Below are positions 6,765 through 7,442 of a stretch of DNA of 7,442 bases, in pieces (the first letter of the stretch is position 1; each line of letters begins with the position of its first letter). This DNA comes from JABDGZ01 sp964487685 (GTDB lineage: Bacteria; Omnitrophota; Gorgyraeia; Zapsychrales; Fredricksoniimonadaceae), in NCBI GenBank assembly GCA_964487685.1, contig CAZASA010000103.1, forward strand, positions 1 through 7,442, written 5' to 3'. Made by a program: the position numbers and the translations under genes. The notes beneath the pieces were generated by a model. It did not search any database and was not told where the DNA came from. It saw only the letters and a program-made list of their open reading frames with translations.

Positions 6765-6838
6765 GCGGGAGTAATTCAGTGGCAGAATTTCAGCTTCCCA
6801 AGCTGACTACACGGGTTCGATTCCCGTCTCCCGCTCCA
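6765..6838 (+). tRNA. tRNA-Gly, anticodon CCC, with encoded CCA
   Basis: A complete cloverleaf can be drawn. Acceptor stem GCGGGAG (6765-6771) pairs with CTCCCGC (6828-6834). The D stem ATTC/GAAT has a seven-base AGTGGCA loop. The anticodon stem TCAGC/GCTGA (6790-6794, 6802-6806) has loop TTCCCAA with anticodon CCC at 6797-6799. The variable loop is CTAC, the T arm is ACGGG-TTCGATT-CCCGT (6811-6827), the discriminator is T6835, and CCA follows at 6836-6838. All stems pair fully. It should read GGG glycine codons. It lies 33 bases after thiE and 15 bases before the lipoprotein start, on the same strand, with no clear promoter or terminator of its own. Confidence 0.97.
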
Positions 6839-6843
6839 GATAT

Positions 6844-6856
6844 AAGGAAACACGTG
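6844..6856 (+). promoter_or_regulatory. Shine-Dalgarno sequence and GTG start of the lipoprotein gene
   Basis: AAGGAA (6844-6849) lies four bases before GTG 6854. It is the clearest ribosome binding site in the window and fixes the start, which also puts the lipobox cysteine at residue 22. The whole leader fits in the 15 bases after the tRNA CCA, so 3' processing of the tRNA would leave an mRNA starting directly at this site. Confidence 0.65.
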
Positions 6857-7442
6857 GGACAACGTAATAGATTAAATATTTTGCTCTTTGTATCATTATC
6901 TGCTTTATTGGCCGGATGCGCTACTACGGAAGAGTATAAGCCTATGCCTACTGTGCCGTCAGCAACTAAAGAACTTGTTGCCAAGAATGAAGGTGTCTAT
7001 CACAAGGTCGTGCGTGGACAGACTCTTTGGCAGATCGCCCAAGGTTATGGGGTCAATATAAAGGATATCATTGACAGCAACAATATTCCTGATGGCAGTG
7101 CCCTTGAAGTCGGTCAATTGCTTTTTATTCCCGGGGTCAAAAAGGTCCAGGAGATCCCTGAGCAAACCGTGGACAATGATAAAACCGGATTTATTTGGCC
7201 GCTTAAAGGCAAGGTGGTCGTTTATTTTGATGATCCTGTTGGTGCCAATACCATCAGTCATGGTATTGACATCCAGGCTCAAGCAGGTGACACTGTCCAG
7301 GCAGTTAGGGAAGGGTATGTAGTTTTAGCGGCGTATATTAGCGGCTACGGGCAGACAGTGATGATAGACCATAAAGACGGATTTATATCCGTTTACGCAC
7401 GTAATGTTAGGCTTTTAGTGAAAATCGGGGACCATGTTTATA
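6854..7442 (+). CDS. LysM/LytM-domain lipoprotein, NlpD/EnvC-like murein hydrolase activator (3' end outside window)
   Basis: At least 196 residues, open at the window end. A lipoprotein signal peptide has RNR at 4-6, a hydrophobic stretch 7-20 and lipobox LAGC with C22 as the lipidated cysteine; the residues after it (ATTEE) do not show the Asp+2 inner-membrane retention signal known from enterobacteria. A LysM peptidoglycan-binding domain spans about 49-93 (YHKVVRGQTLWQIA ... VGQLLFIP). An M23-fold LytM domain begins near 112 (FIWPLKGKVVVYF) and includes SHGIDI (135-140), GDTVQAVREGYVV (145-157), GYGQTVMIDH (164-173) and VYARN (180-184). The usual HxGxD has Ser135 at the first zinc-ligand position, and the usual YxH histidine is Arg183, so it looks like an NlpD/EnvC-type activator of amidases rather than an endopeptidase. 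The HxH motif would lie beyond the window. It follows tRNA-Gly closely. Confidence 0.9.
   Translation, partial: MGQRNRLNILLFVSLSALLAGCATTEEYKPMPTVPSATKELVAKNEGVYHKVVRGQTLWQIAQGYGVNIKDIIDSNNIPDGSALEVGQLLFIPGVKKVQEIPEQTVDNDKTGFIWPLKGKVVVYFDDPVGANTISHGIDIQAQAGDTVQAVREGYVVLAAYISGYGQTVMIDHKDGFISVYARNVRLLVKIGDHVY

Noticed and set aside
6790..6984. Reverse-strand 64-residue reading frame ending in GAGDGNRTRVVSLGS
   Set aside because: This peptide is the well-known spurious product of reading a tRNA gene backwards; the bases at 6790-6838 belong to tRNA-Gly and the rest lies opposite the lipoprotein gene.
6959..7322. Reading frames on both strands within the lipoprotein gene
   Set aside because: The frame from 6854 shows lipobox, LysM and LytM domains in continuous order, so the overlapping frames (6959-7282 reverse and 7071-7322 forward) are shadows.
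1..7442. CRISPR array, insertion sequence or phage remnants
   Set aside because: No regularly spaced repeats, transposase-like proteins, terminal inverted repeats or phage genes were seen; the window is almost fully occupied by the genes listed.

Overview
This is a 7.4-kb stretch of an AT-leaning bacterial chromosome with every supportable gene on the + strand. Lipid A-core/heptose chemistry (RfaE2-type adenylyltransferase) and a LysM/LytM lipoprotein point to a diderm bacterium. The very long first protein is the best lineage clue. Its N-terminal module (signal peptide, then blocks around LPAPGVRVGLSPEF, FDFILSKGD and FNKVWIVPQEA) and its last 70 residues (GGIDLT ... PVIINIQPMTDLR) resemble, from memory, modules repeated across large proteins of Candidatus Omnitrophota (PVC superphylum). 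I could not check that by search.

Layout. Bases 1-55 are a compact upstream region with a 19-bp-period imperfect direct repeat and a possible promoter. Bases 56-5200 encode one 1714-residue protein: signal peptide, Omnitrophota-like N-terminal module, protein-kinase-like domain (HRDLRAGN, DYG), long helical linker, class I SAM-methyltransferase-like domain, about 530 residues I do not recognise, and a short C-terminal module. A 50-base gap (5201-5250) carries candidate -10 elements. Then come rfaE2 (ADP-heptose precursor synthesis), a stand-alone ThiD2-like HMP-phosphate kinase and thiE (thiamine phosphate synthase). Each of these three overlaps the next. A 33-base gap leads to tRNA-Gly(CCC), whose encoded CCA end lies 15 bases before the GTG start of a lipoprotein with LysM and LytM (M23-fold) domains, cut off by the window end.

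How it fits together. The overlaps, short gaps and lack of any convincing terminator suggest that rfaE2-thiD2-thiE-tRNA-lipoprotein may be one transcription unit mixing envelope, cofactor and translation functions. The two thi genes give consecutive steps: HMP-P to HMP-PP, then HMP-PP plus thiazole phosphate to thiamine phosphate. The giant gene appears to be its own unit. The most interesting object is this giant protein, which joins an export-type N-terminus to ATP- and SAM-dependent folds that normally work in the cytoplasm. The lipoprotein lacks catalytic histidines in the visible part of its LytM domain and looks like a hydrolase activator.
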